Shown here: positions 51,724-62,716 of the stretch, piece after piece | Numbering within the stretch: position 1 is the first letter of the stretch | Layout: each line of letters opens with the position of its first letter | Assembly: GCF_002155425.1 (NCBI RefSeq) | Contig: NZ_MUYG01000010.1 | Span: forward strand, 186,001 to 250,000 | Direction of reading: 5' to 3' | DNA length: 64,000 bases | Source of the DNA: Erythrobacter donghaensis | Lineage (GTDB): Bacteria; Pseudomonadota; Alphaproteobacteria; Sphingomonadales; Sphingomonadaceae | Translations under genes and position numbers: made by a program | Notes under the pieces: model-generated | What the model saw: only the letters and a program-made list of their open reading frames with translations | What the model was told of the DNA's origin: nothing | Databases searched by the model: none

Positions 51724-54027
51724 ATGTCCGATCCTGTCACCGCCGATTCCGATCCGTTTGACGCCATCGTCGATGCGCCCTTCGATGCCGCGCTGTCCGA
51801 GCGCTATCTGGTCTATGCGCTCTCAACCATAACCGCGCGCTCACTGCCCGACCTGCGGGACGGGCTGAAGCCGGTGCACCGCCGCTTGCTGTGGGCGATG
51901 CGGCAGTTGAAGCTGAACCCCAGCGATGCCTTCAAGAAATCGGCGCGCGTGGTGGGCGACGTGATCGGCAAGTATCACCCGCATGGCGATGCCTCGGTCT
52001 ATGACGCTATGGTCCGCCTCGCGCAGGATTTCAGCCTGCGTTACCCGCTGGTCGAAGGGCAGGGGAACTTCGGCAATGTCGATGGCGATAACGCCGCCGC
52101 CTATCGCTACACCGAAGCGCGCCTGACGCGCACCGCCCTGGAACTGATGGCGGGGCTGGACGAAGGCACAGTCGACTTCATCCCCACCTATAACGGCGAG
52201 GAAATCGAGCCCGAGATCTTCCCCGGCCTGTTCCCCAACCTGCTCGCCAACGGATCGAGCGGGATTGCGGTCGGCATGGCGACCTCCATCCCCAGCCACA
52301 ATGTCGCCGAGATCATCGACGCGACGCTGGAGCTGATCGACAATCCCTCTGTCAGCCACGAACGCCTGATGGAGCTGTTCCACGGCCCCGATTTCGCCAC
52401 CGGCGGCCAGGTGATCGACAGCGCAGCCGCGATCAGCGAGGCCTATCGCACCGGGCGCGGCGCCTTCCGCCTGCGCGGGCGCTTCCTCGCGCCCGAGGCC
52501 AAGGACGCGGCCGATATTGCGGCGGGGATCGAGCGGCTGGGCGGCGGACAGTGGCAGCTCGTCATCTCGGAAATCCCCTATCAGGTGCCCAAGGGCAAGC
52601 TGATCGAACAGATCGCGCAGGCGATCGCCGATCGCAAACTGCCGATCCTCGAGGACGTGCGCGACGAGAGCGACGAGGCAATCCGCATCGTGATCGTGCC
52701 CAAGAGCCGCAATGTCGATCCGGAGCTCTTGAAGGAGAGCCTGTTCAAGCTCACCGATCTGGAAACGCGCTTCAGCCTCAATCTCAACGTGCTCGACGCG
52801 CGGCCCGGCTATGGCCGCACGCCGATGGTGATGGGGCTGAAGGAACTGCTGGAAAGCTGGACCTTCGCGCAGATCGACATCCTCCAGCGTCGCGCGAAGC
52901 ACCGGCTGGAGAAGATTGCCGACCGGCTGGAACTGGTGCGCGGCTATATCATCGCCTTCCTCAACCTCGACCGGGTGATCGAGATCATCCGCACCGAGGA
53001 CGAGCCCAAGCCGGTGATGATCGCTGAATTCGAACTGACCGACCGGCAGGCCGAGGCGATCCTCAACATGCGGCTGCGCTCCCTGCGCAAGCTCGAGGAA
53101 ATGCAGCTCCGCAAGGAGCAGGACGAGCTGCTTGCCGAGGAGGCCGATCTCAACGCTTTGCTCGAAAGCCCGGCGACGCAGCGCACCCGGCTGAAGCGCG
53201 ATCTGCGGGCGCTGCGCAAGACCTATGCCGAAGACACGCCGCTGGGCCGTCGCCGCACGCTGATTGCCGAAGCCGCGCCGACGGTCGAATTCAGCATGGA
53301 CGCGATGATCGAGAAGGCGCCCGTCACCGTGATCCTCAGCCAGAAAGGCTGGATCAGGGCGGCGAGCGGGCATGTGCCGCTCGATCAGGAGTTCAAGTAC
53401 AAGGAGGGCGATGGCCTCGCTTTCATCGTCCACGCGCAGACCACCGACAAGCTGCTGCTGGCCGCGTCTGACGGGCGGTTCTTCACGCTCGGCTGCGACA
53501 AGCTGCCCGGCGCGCGCGGGTTCGGGGAGCCGGTGCGCACCATGATCGACCTCGAAAGCGAGGCCTCGGTCAGCGCGATGATGGTGCACAAGCCCGGCGG
53601 CAGGCTGCTGCTCGCTTCAAGCCACGGCAAGGGCTTCGTTGCCGAGATGAACGAGCTGCTGGCTGAGACCCGCAAGGGGCGGCAGGTGGTCAACCTCAAG
53701 GACGGCGCGCAGCTCGCGGTGATCCGCCTGATCGGTGAGGGCCACGATCATGTCGCGGTGGTGGGCGACAACCGCAAGCTGGTGGTGTTCAACCTCGAAG
53801 AGCTGCCGGTGATGACCCGCGGACAGGGGGTGCAGCTGCAACGCTATCGGGACGGCGGGCTGTCGGATGCGACGACCTTCGTGCTGGCGGACGGGCTCAG
53901 CTGGCAGATGGGCGGTAGCGGTGAGCGCACCCGCACCGAGACCGAAATCCGCCTGTGGAAGGTCGCCCGCGGTGCCGCCGGGCGGATGCCGCCGCAGGGG
54001 TTCCCCAAGGCGAACCGGTTCGACTAA
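51724..54027 (+). CDS. parC: DNA topoisomerase IV subunit A
   Basis: A 767-residue type IIA subunit that decatenates daughter chromosomes with ParE. The catalytic tyrosine is Tyr129 in [10 protein letters not shown]. The quinolone region reads [12 protein letters not shown] with Ala90 and Asp94. The C-terminal beta-pinwheel is present but short, and the GyrA box is absent. No parE is adjacent. The stop overlaps the convergent cca stop (CTAA). Confidence 0.95.
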   Translation: MSDPVTADSDPFDAIVDAPFDAALSERYLVYALSTITARSLPDLRDGLKPVHRRLLWAMRQLKLNPSDAFKKSARVVGDVIGKYHPHGDASVYDAMVRLAQDFSLRYPLVEGQGNFGNVDGDNAAAYRYTEARLTRTALELMAGLDEGTVDFIPTYNGEEIEPEIFPGLFPNLLANGSSGIAVGMATSIPSHNVAEIIDATLELIDNPSVSHERLMELFHGPDFATGGQVIDSAAAISEAYRTGRGAFRLRGRFLAPEAKDAADIAAGIERLGGGQWQLVISEIPYQVPKGKLIEQIAQAIADRKLPILEDVRDESDEAIRIVIVPKSRNVDPELLKESLFKLTDLETRFSLNLNVLDARPGYGRTPMVMGLKELLESWTFAQIDILQRRAKHRLEKIADRLELVRGYIIAFLNLDRVIEIIRTEDEPKPVMIAEFELTDRQAEAILNMRLRSLRKLEEMQLRKEQDELLAEEADLNALLESPATQRTRLKRDLRALRKTYAEDTPLGRRRTLIAEAAPTVEFSMDAMIEKAPVTVILSQKGWIRAASGHVPLDQEFKYKEGDGLAFIVHAQTTDKLLLAASDGRFFTLGCDKLPGARGFGEPVRTMIDLESEASVSAMMVHKPGGRLLLASSHGKGFVAEMNELLAETRKGRQVVNLKDGAQLAVIRLIGEGHDHVAVVGDNRKLVVFNLEELPVMTRGQGVQLQRYRDGGLSDATTFVLADGLSWQMGGSGERTRTETEIRLWKVARGAAGRMPPQGFPKANRFD

Positions 54028-55217
54028 TCGAAGTTGAAGGCGCTGGTCCCGAGTTCCTCTGCGAGCATCTGGTTGACGCGGTCGGCGGAAGGGAAGCCCT
54101 CGGCCACCCAGCGCGATTCGATGGTCTGGAGCAGCCGCGCCACTTCTGGCCCGGCGGTGATACCGCGCGCGACGATCGCGCCGCCCTTGAGGGGGAACAC
54201 GGGCAGCTCCCACCCCTCCAGCGGGCGCGCATTGGCCCCGGTGAGCAGCAGTCGATCGATCGCGAGCGGCGGGGTAATGCGATAGGCGAGCGCCTTGGGA
54301 TTGTCGGCGTCGCTGGCGCGGCGCTCGGCGGCGTTCACCAGCTTGCCGCGCTGGGCTTTCGACAGCCGCAGCCGCGCGGCGACGGTCTCGGCCACCTCGG
54401 GCGAGGGCGGGAGCAGCGCGGCCAGCCTGCGCACCGGATCGGGCGCGAAACCCTGCGCGGCTTCGGCGGCGATCAGCCGTTCGAGCGCAGCGAGGTGGGC
54501 AGGGCAGGTCTCGGGCAGGATCACGCCGAGCACGCCGCGCGCGCGCATTCGGGCGAGCGTGGAGTGGGGATTGGGCAGGGCGAGCAGGTTCAGCAGTTCC
54601 GCCGCGATCCGCTCCCGGCTGAGGCCCTTGAGCGTATGGGCGAGTTCGGCGCAGGCGTCCTCGGCCACCTCGTCCAGCGCCGCGCCGAAGCGGGTCTGGA
54701 AGCGGTAGTAGCGCAGGATCCGCAGGTGGTCCTCGGCAATCCGCTGGCGCGCATCGCCAATGAAGCGCACCCAGCCTTCGCGCAGATCGCCAAGCCCACC
54801 GAAATAGTCCGCAATCTCCAGCGTTTCGGGATGGGCGTAGAGCGCGTTGATGGTAAAATCGCGCCGCGCCGCATCCTCGGCCCAGTCGGAGGCGAAGGCG
54901 ATCGTGGCGCGACGGCCGTCCGTGGCGACATCGCGGCGCAGGGTGGTGACTTCGACCGGGCCGTCCTTGAGGAGCGCGGTGACCGTGCCGTGCTCGATCC
55001 CGGTCGGGACGGTGCGGATGCCGGCCTTGGCGCAAGCCGCGATGACATCGGGCGGCGGCAGCAGCGTGGCGCAATCGACATCGGCGACCGGCACGCCCAG
55101 CAGCCCGTCGCGCACCGCGCCGCCGACCCAGCGGATGTTCTCGGCACCGAGCGCTGTGGTCAGCGCGGTGAGGCCCTCACGGCGGGTCCAGTCCGCCGCT
55201 GCCAGATCACGCAGCAT
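54024..55217 (-). CDS. cca: CCA tRNA nucleotidyltransferase
   Basis: A 397-residue class II nucleotidyltransferase. The head motif is [22 protein letters not shown] with the catalytic [14 protein letters not shown] and [13 protein letters not shown] follow. It adds or repairs CCA at tRNA 3' ends. It is the last gene of a minus-strand block, overlapping the NUDIX gene by 11 bases. Confidence 0.94.
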   Translation of the reverse strand: MLRDLAAADWTRREGLTALTTALGAENIRWVGGAVRDGLLGVPVADVDCATLLPPPDVIAACAKAGIRTVPTGIEHGTVTALLKDGPVEVTTLRRDVATDGRRATIAFASDWAEDAARRDFTINALYAHPETLEIADYFGGLGDLREGWVRFIGDARQRIAEDHLRILRYYRFQTRFGAALDEVAEDACAELAHTLKGLSRERIAAELLNLLALPNPHSTLARMRARGVLGVILPETCPAHLAALERLIAAEAAQGFAPDPVRRLAALLPPSPEVAETVAARLRLSKAQRGKLVNAAERRASDADNPKALAYRITPPLAIDRLLLTGANARPLEGWELPVFPLKGGAIVARGITAGPEVARLLQTIESRWVAEGFPSADRVNQMLAEELGTSAFNFD

Positions 55218-55815
55218 CGCTGAGCGCCTCCCAGCTGATCCGCCGCGACAGGTTGGCGATGATCGCCGCGGTCACGCCCCAGATGCGGAAGCCCTGCCAT
55301 TCGAGCTCGAGATAGCGCCGGTTCGCCCCGCGCCAGAACACCTCGTTGCTCGTCCAGCTGGCGGGATCGAGCAGGACGCTGAGCGGTGCCTCGAACCATG
55401 CCTCGACCTCTTGAGGGCTGGGCACCAGCGGCAGCCCCGGTGGCACCACGCCTACCACCGGGGTCACCAGAAAGCCGGTGCCGGTGTGATAGACATCGCT
55501 GGTGCCGATCACCCGCACTGCATCGCGCGGCAGGGCGAGTTCCTCCTCGGCTTCGCGCAGGGCGGCGGTGACGGCATCCTCGCCCGGATCGATCTTGCCA
55601 CCCGGAAAGGCGACCTGCCCCGGATGATCGCGCATCGCGCGGGGGCGCTGGGTGAGGATCACCTGCGGGTCGCTCGGCACATCGGTGATCGCAACCAGCA
55701 CCGCCGCCGGAGTCGCGCGGCCATCCGCCGCGAAATGCGCATCGCTCAGCAGATCGGGAATCTCGCGCGCATGGCCTGCCGCAAAGGCGCGGGCGAGGGG
55801 ATCGAACAGGCTCAT
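55207..55815 (-). CDS. NUDIX hydrolase, CoA pyrophosphatase-like
   Basis: A 202-residue NUDIX protein. The Nudix box is GGKIDPGEDAVTAALREAEEELAL (about 73-96), preceded by VILTQRPRAMRDHPGQVAFPGG, the UPF0035 (CoA pyrophosphatase, NudL) signature. The ATG at 55815 overlaps the upstream stop (ATGA). Confidence 0.9.
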   Translation of the reverse strand: MSLFDPLARAFAAGHAREIPDLLSDAHFAADGRATPAAVLVAITDVPSDPQVILTQRPRAMRDHPGQVAFPGGKIDPGEDAVTAALREAEEELALPRDAVRVIGTSDVYHTGTGFLVTPVVGVVPPGLPLVPSPQEVEAWFEAPLSVLLDPASWTSNEVFWRGANRRYLELEWQGFRIWGVTAAIIANLSRRISWEALSDAA

Positions 55816-56366
55816 GGCAGCAGGTTGAAGGTCGCGCCCTGACTGGTGACCCGCCAGCCGTTTTCCTCCGCCCCCTCGGCCAGCGCGATTTCGGCCAGCT
55901 GCGCCCATGTGGAACGGTTCAGCCGCGCCTCGCACCCGCGGCGGACATGGAGATAGACCGCAGGGTTCGCCGGGTCGCCCGTCACCCGCAGCGGATGCTC
56001 CGGCCCGGCGATAACGATGTCGTCGGTGTTGAGGCGGAAGGCCAGCGCATCCTCGCGGCGCACGCAATCGGTGGCGATGAAGGCCGCGTCCTCGACTTCG
56101 ATCGCGAGCTTCTCGAAGGGGGTGACGAGCCAGTGATGGCCGGCCTCGTCCCGCGTGAGAAGCCCCGCAAAGGCGCGCACCATCGCCTCGCGCCGGATCG
56201 GGCCGCCTTCGTGGAACCATGTGCCGTCGGCAGCGATCACCATGTGGCTTTCGCCGATCACCTGCGGCGCCCAGCCTTCGACCGGGGGCAGCTTGCGGTC
56301 GGCCACCAGCTGGGCGATTTCCGCAAGGGTCAGGCTGGCGAGATAGGGGGGCGGTTCGTAGGGCAT
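55812..56366 (-). CDS. DUF1285-family protein
   Basis: A 184-residue DUF1285 protein. Typical blocks are WHEGGPIRR-like TWFHEGGPIRREAMVRAFAGLL, HWLVTPFEKLAIEVEDAAF and CEARLNRSTWAQL. The function is unknown. It sits beside the NUDIX and cca genes, a common alphaproteobacterial order. Confidence 0.88.
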   Translation of the reverse strand: MPYEPPPYLASLTLAEIAQLVADRKLPPVEGWAPQVIGESHMVIAADGTWFHEGGPIRREAMVRAFAGLLTRDEAGHHWLVTPFEKLAIEVEDAAFIATDCVRREDALAFRLNTDDIVIAGPEHPLRVTGDPANPAVYLHVRRGCEARLNRSTWAQLAEIALAEGAEENGWRVTSQGATFNLLP

Positions 56367-56408
56367 GGTGTCAGGGAATGGCAGATGCGGCGGCCAAGGT
56401 GAAGGGGG

Positions 56409-56954
56409 TCAGGATTCCCACGGGCCGAGCATGCCTTCGGACGGCATGGCCGCCAGCGCCGTGCCGCGCGCCAGCAGCCGCTCGGGCGCATAGGGCCCGG
56501 GGCAGCGCCAGCCGCCGGTCATCGCGGCGGAAAAGCCCCAGCGGCCGTAATAGGGCGCATCACCAATCAGCACCTGCGGAAGGGCCCGTCCCCCATTTGC
56601 CGCAAGCCGAGCATCCTCGGCGATCATCGCGCTCATCAGGCCGACGCCGAAGCCTTCGCCCTGCCGTTCGGGAACGACCGCGACCGGCCCGACCATCACC
56701 AGCGGCACTTGCCCCTGCTTCGTCTGAAGCCCGATCGGCCAGCACTGGATCGTCGCCACCAGCATGTCGTGCTCATCCAGTGCGGCGAGGCTCAGGCCCG
56801 GCAGCCAGTCCATGCCCTCGCGGATGCGATAGGCCGTGCGCGCATGGCGATCCGGCCCGAAGGCACGGTCGAGCACTTCCTCGATCATGGCGGGGTCGAC
56901 CGCCTCGAGCGGGATCAGGGTCGCGCTGGCCGGCGCGCTGGCGGCTGCGGTCAT
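56409..56954 (-). CDS. GNAT-family N-acetyltransferase
   Basis: A 181-residue acetyltransferase. The substrate-side region (VLDRAFGPDRHARTAYRIREG) resembles YhbS-type GNATs; the acetyl-CoA loop is VVPERQGEGFGVGLM. The end reads YGRWGFSAAMTGGWRCPGP, usual for this group. Its start overlaps the sugar dehydrogenase stop (ATGA). Confidence 0.85.
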   Translation of the reverse strand: MTAAASAPASATLIPLEAVDPAMIEEVLDRAFGPDRHARTAYRIREGMDWLPGLSLAALDEHDMLVATIQCWPIGLQTKQGQVPLVMVGPVAVVPERQGEGFGVGLMSAMIAEDARLAANGGRALPQVLIGDAPYYGRWGFSAAMTGGWRCPGPYAPERLLARGTALAAMPSEGMLGPWES

Positions 56955-58117
56955 TTCGCGGTGAGCTTCACCAGCTTGGCGCCCTTGCCGTCTTCGGCGA
57001 CCCACAGCGCGCCGTCGGGGCCCTGTGCGATGGAGCGCAGGCGCTTGTCGAATTCGTGGCGGGCGACTTCGCGCGCGCTTTCGCCTTCGATCGCGACGTC
57101 GATGATCGCCTGCGTGGCAAGGCCCGTCATCAGCGCATGGCCCTTCCACACGGGGAACATGTCGCCGGTGTAGATCAGCATATCGCCCGGCGCGATCACC
57201 GGATTCCAGCTCAGCGCGGGCTTGGCAAAGCCGTCATCGGCGCTGTGATCGAGGATCGGGTCGCCGTTGTAATGCTCGCCGTTGGAGCGGATCGGCCAGC
57301 CGTAGTTGGCGCCCTGCTGGACGAGGTTGAGCTCGTCCCCGCCCGCCGGGCCGTGCTCGACCTCCCACAGACGCCCCTGCGCGTCCCAGTCGATGCCGAG
57401 GATGTTGCGGTGGCCCCAAGACCAGATCTCGGCACTCGCGCCGCCTTCTGCGGCGAGCGGATTGCCTGCCGCCGGCGTACCGTCGAGGTTGAGGCGCACG
57501 ATCGAGCCGAGCGTGTTCGAGGTGTCCTGCGCAGGCTGCATCTTCTGCCGCTCGCCGCTGGCGATGAACAGATACTGCCCGTCGGGCGAGAAGGTGATGC
57601 GGTGCGAATAGTGCCCGCGGCCCTTCACCTTGGGGGTCTGGCGCCAGATCACCGCGAGGCCCTCGATTGCGCAGGCGTCGATCCCGGTGCAGGCGAGCGT
57701 GCCCTTGCCGACGACCGCGCCGCGCGTGTCGCCTTCACCGGCCTCGGCCCAGCTCAGATAAATCGTGCGGCCATCGAGCGGCTTGCCGGCCTCGGCGGGC
57801 AGGAACGCGACATCGCCAAGCCCGCCCTGGCCGCCATAATCCACTTTGGGCGCGCCCGCGACTGTGCCGGTCTTGCCGCTGGCGGTGTCGATCATTTTCA
57901 GCGTGCCCGACTTTTCGGTGACGAACAGCATCCCGGTGCCCGGCGCGAAGGCGATGGCCCAGGGCTCCTCAAAGCTGGCGACTTCGTTCACCGCGAAGGA
58001 GACGGGGCCGGTGGCCGTGGCCGCAGCGGTGGTTTCCCCGGTTTCGGCCTGCGCGCAGCTTGCCAGCGGCAGCACGGTGGCGGAAAGGAGGGCGAGAAAG
58101 CGAGCAGGACGGTTCAT
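56951..58117 (-). CDS. PQQ-dependent sugar dehydrogenase-like lipoprotein
   Basis: A 388-residue six-bladed propeller of the soluble aldose dehydrogenase (YliI/GDH-B) type. A lipobox (LASC, Cys21) puts it in the periplasm. The histidine block RGHYSHRITFSPDGQ and WSWGHRNILGIDW are family signatures. PQQ binding is expected; no pqq genes are nearby. Its start shares CATG with rnhB. Confidence 0.88.
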   Translation of the reverse strand: MNRPARFLALLSATVLPLASCAQAETGETTAAATATGPVSFAVNEVASFEEPWAIAFAPGTGMLFVTEKSGTLKMIDTASGKTGTVAGAPKVDYGGQGGLGDVAFLPAEAGKPLDGRTIYLSWAEAGEGDTRGAVVGKGTLACTGIDACAIEGLAVIWRQTPKVKGRGHYSHRITFSPDGQYLFIASGERQKMQPAQDTSNTLGSIVRLNLDGTPAAGNPLAAEGGASAEIWSWGHRNILGIDWDAQGRLWEVEHGPAGGDELNLVQQGANYGWPIRSNGEHYNGDPILDHSADDGFAKPALSWNPVIAPGDMLIYTGDMFPVWKGHALMTGLATQAIIDVAIEGESAREVARHEFDKRLRSIAQGPDGALWVAEDGKGAKLVKLTAK

Positions 58118-58751
58118 GCGAGGGGTCACTCCGGGTTTGACGGCAACGGGCCAGCCGCTGGTCATCGGGGTCGACGAGGCGGGGCGCGGGCCGCTCGCCG
58201 GGCCGGTGGTGGCCGCGGCGGTTGTGTTGGGTTCGGCGATACCGGCAGGGCTCGACGATTCCAAGCGCCTTTCCGCAAAGCGCCGCGCCGTTCTCGACGA
58301 AGCGATCCGAGCGGGCTGCGGGTGGGCGGTGGCAGTGGTGGAGCCCGAGGAGATCGACCGGGTCAACATCTTCATGGCGACCATGCTGGCGATGACCCGC
58401 GCTGTGGCGAGCCTCGTCGATGCGCTGGACGCCGCGCCGGATACCGTTCTGATCGACGGCAACATGACCCCGCACGGCCGCTGCGCTGATTGGTGCTGGC
58501 CTGCGCGCGCGATCGTCGGCGGGGACGGGCTCGAGCCGTGCATCTCGGCCGCCTCGATCATCGCCAAGGAATGGCGCGACCGGCTGATGCTGGAAGCCGC
58601 CGCCGCGCACCCGCATTACGGGTGGGAGCGCAACAAGGGTTATGGCACGCTTGAGCACATGGAGGCCCTGCGCCGCCACGGCCCTAGCCCGCTCCACCGC
58701 CGCAGCTTCGCGCCGGTGGCGCAGGCCGATCTGTTTGCCGCCAAGCGCTAG
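58116..58751 (+). CDS. rnhB: Ribonuclease HII
   Basis: A 211-residue RNase HII removing ribonucleotides from DNA. The catalytic DEAG is at 20-23 in GVDEAGRGPLAGP; LIDGN carries the third Asp, and the C-terminal region reads ASIIAKEWRD. AGGA lies 6 bases before the ATG; a TTG at 58137 would shorten it by seven residues. The ATG shares CATG with the divergent sugar dehydrogenase. Confidence 0.94.
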   Translation: MRGVTPGLTATGQPLVIGVDEAGRGPLAGPVVAAAVVLGSAIPAGLDDSKRLSAKRRAVLDEAIRAGCGWAVAVVEPEEIDRVNIFMATMLAMTRAVASLVDALDAAPDTVLIDGNMTPHGRCADWCWPARAIVGGDGLEPCISAASIIAKEWRDRLMLEAAAAHPHYGWERNKGYGTLEHMEALRRHGPSPLHRRSFAPVAQADLFAAKR

Positions 58752-58781
58752 GGCCGCGGCGACGCAGGCGCTTCCGTTCGC

Positions 58782-59477
58782 CTAGGCGAAAGCTTTTTCG
58801 GCGAGCTGCGCCATGTAATCCCGGGCCCAGCGTTCGACCTTGTCCGGATCGGTGGGCATGCCCCCTTCGTGCTCGGCGGCGGTGCTCAGTTCGTCGCGGC
58901 TGTTGACCTTGGGAAACCGCACCGGCGGCACGTCGACACCCAGAAATGCGCAGAGCGGTTCCCACCCCTGGCTGGGGTGGAACACCAGCAGGCGTTCGGG
59001 CGGCAGGGTGTCGATCACCTGCTGGTTCCGCTTCACATACCAATCGGTCATGAAGGCACGGTCGCGGATGTCGCCGCCGCCGAAATGGCTGAAGATCACG
59101 CCTTGCATCATCTCGCCCATCGGCGTGCCGACGGCTCCGGCCTGCATCGTGTCCGAGAAGATGGTTTCGCTGACCGAGTCGAACCAGCTGTCCGGATCGC
59201 GGGTGGCCAGCACCACCTTGGCCGCAGGAAAGTGCTCTGCCAGTTCGCGCCAGTAGCTGGCCGAGGGATAGTCGCTGGTCGCGCGGAAGCCGTCGAAGAT
59301 CGCGTCCCAATCGGGCTTCCCCTGCGCGGCGGCGATCCACTGCGGCACTTGCTTGCTGCCCGCGGCGAACACCTCGACCATGTGGTGGCACGGGCCGAAG
59401 CCGAGCTTTTCCAGCGCGAATTTCATCGAGAAGGTCGCATTGCGACCCAGACCGGCGGCGATCACTTCCAAAGCCAT
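58782..59477 (-). CDS. Sulfotransferase-like protein
   Basis: A 231-residue protein of the P-loop sulfotransferase type (Sulfotransfer_4-like). The N-terminus (LEVIAAGLGRNATFSMKFALEKLGFGPCHHM) matches the PAPS-binding start and VVLATRDPDSWFDSV holds the 3'-phosphate loop. The acceptor is unknown. It converges with rnhB. GGGGGGAA precedes the start. Confidence 0.85.
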   Translation of the reverse strand: MALEVIAAGLGRNATFSMKFALEKLGFGPCHHMVEVFAAGSKQVPQWIAAAQGKPDWDAIFDGFRATSDYPSASYWRELAEHFPAAKVVLATRDPDSWFDSVSETIFSDTMQAGAVGTPMGEMMQGVIFSHFGGGDIRDRAFMTDWYVKRNQQVIDTLPPERLLVFHPSQGWEPLCAFLGVDVPPVRFPKVNSRDELSTAAEHEGGMPTDPDKVERWARDYMAQLAEKAFA

Positions 59478-59523
59478 AGCTATTCCCCCCTTGCACGCGC
59501 CCCGGAGAGGTTGTGCCAGTTTC

Positions 59524-59676
59524 GAGTCTTTTGCGCCACACCCCCGCATCTGGAGTCTGACGAGCGTCGGCGGGCTCTACATCTTGTGCCGGACTCGTTT
59601 CGTTCCGCGCGCAGCCCTGCTGGCAACAGACAATATCCGCAAAATTAGATGCTTGACGCGGACTCTTCAAAGACTC
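59524..59676. promoter_or_regulatory. Cluster of four GANTC (CcrM) sites upstream of ccrM
   Basis: GAGTC at 59524-59528 and 59553-59557, and GACTC at 59661-59665 and 59672-59676. All lie in the 243-base gap between the sulfotransferase-like gene and ccrM. Methylation by CcrM could feed back on its own promoter. No convincing -10/-35 pair is visible for ccrM. Confidence 0.65.
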
Positions 59677-59681
59677 ATGCC

Positions 59682-59690
59682 TGTGGATAA
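59682..59690 (-). promoter_or_regulatory. Perfect DnaA box upstream of ccrM
   Basis: The minus strand reads TTATCCACA, the consensus DnaA box. It lies 31-39 bases before the ccrM start codon and 6 bases after the last GANTC site. Confidence 0.65.
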
Positions 59691-60862
<1,172 letters not shown>

Positions 60863-60863
<1 letters not shown>

Positions 60864-61462
60864 TGAACTTCGAGGAAGAACCTCAGTTCGGCTTGGTGAC
60901 CTACCAAAAGCCGACCTGGTTTGACCTTGTTGTCAGTGCCGTCCTCTTTCCGATCATCTTCACTCATCTGTGTGTCGGATTGTTCTGGTTGATCTTTAGC
61001 TCACCGATCAAGCAAGCCTTTCCAGAACGCGATGCGCCTTTGCCACGTCAGCTTATCGACGACGCGTTCATTGTTCTCGAGCAACGGATGAACGCTCATG
61101 GGTTTGTCCGTGAAGGGAAAAAGCGGCAGCTTGTCCGTAGTCGAGAAGATGCAATCGACCGTATTGGTTACAGTGCGCGGAAGTACAATGAGCGCGGCTT
61201 GCGGGCAGAATTTTCGATCTGGCTCTCAACTTCTGCACCTTTGACGCCGTTCATTATTCCTTGGCGAAGCAATGAATTTGTTACAAAAAGCGAGGACTCT
61301 GATCGGCTGGAAATCCAAATTGATCCCGGCTACCTGAGGCTGGTTCCTATAGCTACCGTCATCGACTTGTATCCAAGCTATCGCCGAACCGCGCGAGCTC
61401 AGAAGGCTGCGAAGTTGGTAGAGAAATTGGGGCTTTCGTGGTTTCAAAAAAGCCGCGCTTAA
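60863..61462 (+). CDS. Orphan single-span membrane protein, low GC
   Basis: A 199-residue protein with one TM near 22-46 and a mixed charged C-terminal domain. Its ATG shares a base with the ccrM stop (TGATG). The region is clearly lower in GC than its surroundings: 60961-61020 has 28 G+C of 60. I recognise no family. It looks like an acquired gene between ccrM and folP. Confidence 0.65.
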
Positions 61463-61522
61463 CGCGGCACACTGTCGTAAGAACACGCCCTCGTATTCGA
61501 CATTAACTCACCGCGAGAACCA

Positions 61523-62635
61523 ATGGCTGATTCCGTCTACATCCACCCCCTGACCCTCGTCTCCGGTCCGCAGGCGGTCGAGGGTTCGGCGGTCCGGCTC
61601 GGCGGCTCGATGGCCTATGCCCGCGAATTCGCGCTTGTGGTGCGCGAGGGCGGGGCGGTGGCCGAGCGGATCGTGGGCACGCCGCGCGCGATCGAGACCG
61701 CGCTTGCCCGCCTCTCCGGTGCCTTGGCCGAGGACGGGGCTGCGCAGTGGGCCAACCTCGCCAAGGCCCACGCCCCGCTGCAGCTGGGCAGTCGCACCGT
61801 CCGGCTCGACCAGCCTCAGGTGATGGGCATCCTCAACGTCACGCCCGACAGTTTCTCCGACGGCGGCCAGCACGATCAGATCGAGGCCGGCCGCGCCCAC
61901 GCCGCTGCGATGCTCGAAGTGGGCGCGGCGATCATCGACATCGGCGGCGAAAGCACGCGCCCCGGCGCGGCGGCGACCTTCGAGGACGAGGAAATCCGCC
62001 GCGTCGTCCCGGCAGTCGAATATTGCGCGAGCATGGGCGCGGCGATCAGCGTCGACACCCGCCGCGCCGGGGTGCTGGCGGCTGCGCTGTCGGCGGGCGC
62101 TCACATGGCGAATGACGTTTCGGCCTTGCGCTACGATCCGCGCAGCATCGAGCTGGTCGCGACCGAGGGCTGCCCGGTGGTGCTGATGCACGCGCCGGGT
62201 GCGGGCGAGGATCTGCATAAGGGCGGCGACTATGCCGACGTGGTGAGCGAGGTGTTCGACTTCCTCAAGGCGGCTCGTGCGCGGGCGATCGACGCCGGGG
62301 TGGCCGAGGATCGCATCATCCTCGACCCCGGTATCGGCTTCGGCAAGTCGCTCAGCGAAAACCTTGCGCTCATCAACGCCCTGCCGCTGTTCCACGCGCT
62401 CGGCAGCCCGCTGATGCTGGGGGCGAGCCGAAAGCGGATGATCGGCGCGCTCTCGGCCGAGGAGCCCGCTGACCGGCGCCTCGCGGGATCGCTGGCGCTG
62501 GCGGTCAAGGGGATGGAGGCGGGCGTCCACTTGCTGCGCGTCCACGATGTTGCCGAGACGGTGCAGGCGCGCAATGTCTGGCGCGGCTTGCGCGATGCGG
62601 CGCTGACCGATTTCAGCACGCTCCCGCTGGCCTAA
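61523..62635 (+). CDS. folP: Dihydropteroate synthase
   Basis: A 370-residue DHPS, the sulfonamide target in folate synthesis. The pterin block GILNVTPDSFSDGG and DIGGESTRPGA are present, and the SxRK motif is GASRKRMIG. About 95 extra N-terminal residues precede the core, a longer form than E. coli (282 residues). No SD is clear. A hypothetical gene separates it from ccrM. Confidence 0.95.
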   Translation: MADSVYIHPLTLVSGPQAVEGSAVRLGGSMAYAREFALVVREGGAVAERIVGTPRAIETALARLSGALAEDGAAQWANLAKAHAPLQLGSRTVRLDQPQVMGILNVTPDSFSDGGQHDQIEAGRAHAAAMLEVGAAIIDIGGESTRPGAAATFEDEEIRRVVPAVEYCASMGAAISVDTRRAGVLAAALSAGAHMANDVSALRYDPRSIELVATEGCPVVLMHAPGAGEDLHKGGDYADVVSEVFDFLKAARARAIDAGVAEDRIILDPGIGFGKSLSENLALINALPLFHALGSPLMLGASRKRMIGALSAEEPADRRLAGSLALAVKGMEAGVHLLRVHDVAETVQARNVWRGLRDAALTDFSTLPLA

Positions 62636-62716
62636 TTCCCGCTTTTCCAGCTGCCCCGGTTCTGTCATCGGACAGCGCCAGAACCCAGCCGCTGCCATCT
62701 TGTCACGGAGCCTCCC

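Noticed and set aside
51841..53589. A 582-codon open frame antisense to parC
   Set aside because: Typical GC-rich shadow frame with no domain. The plus strand holds full topoisomerase motifs.
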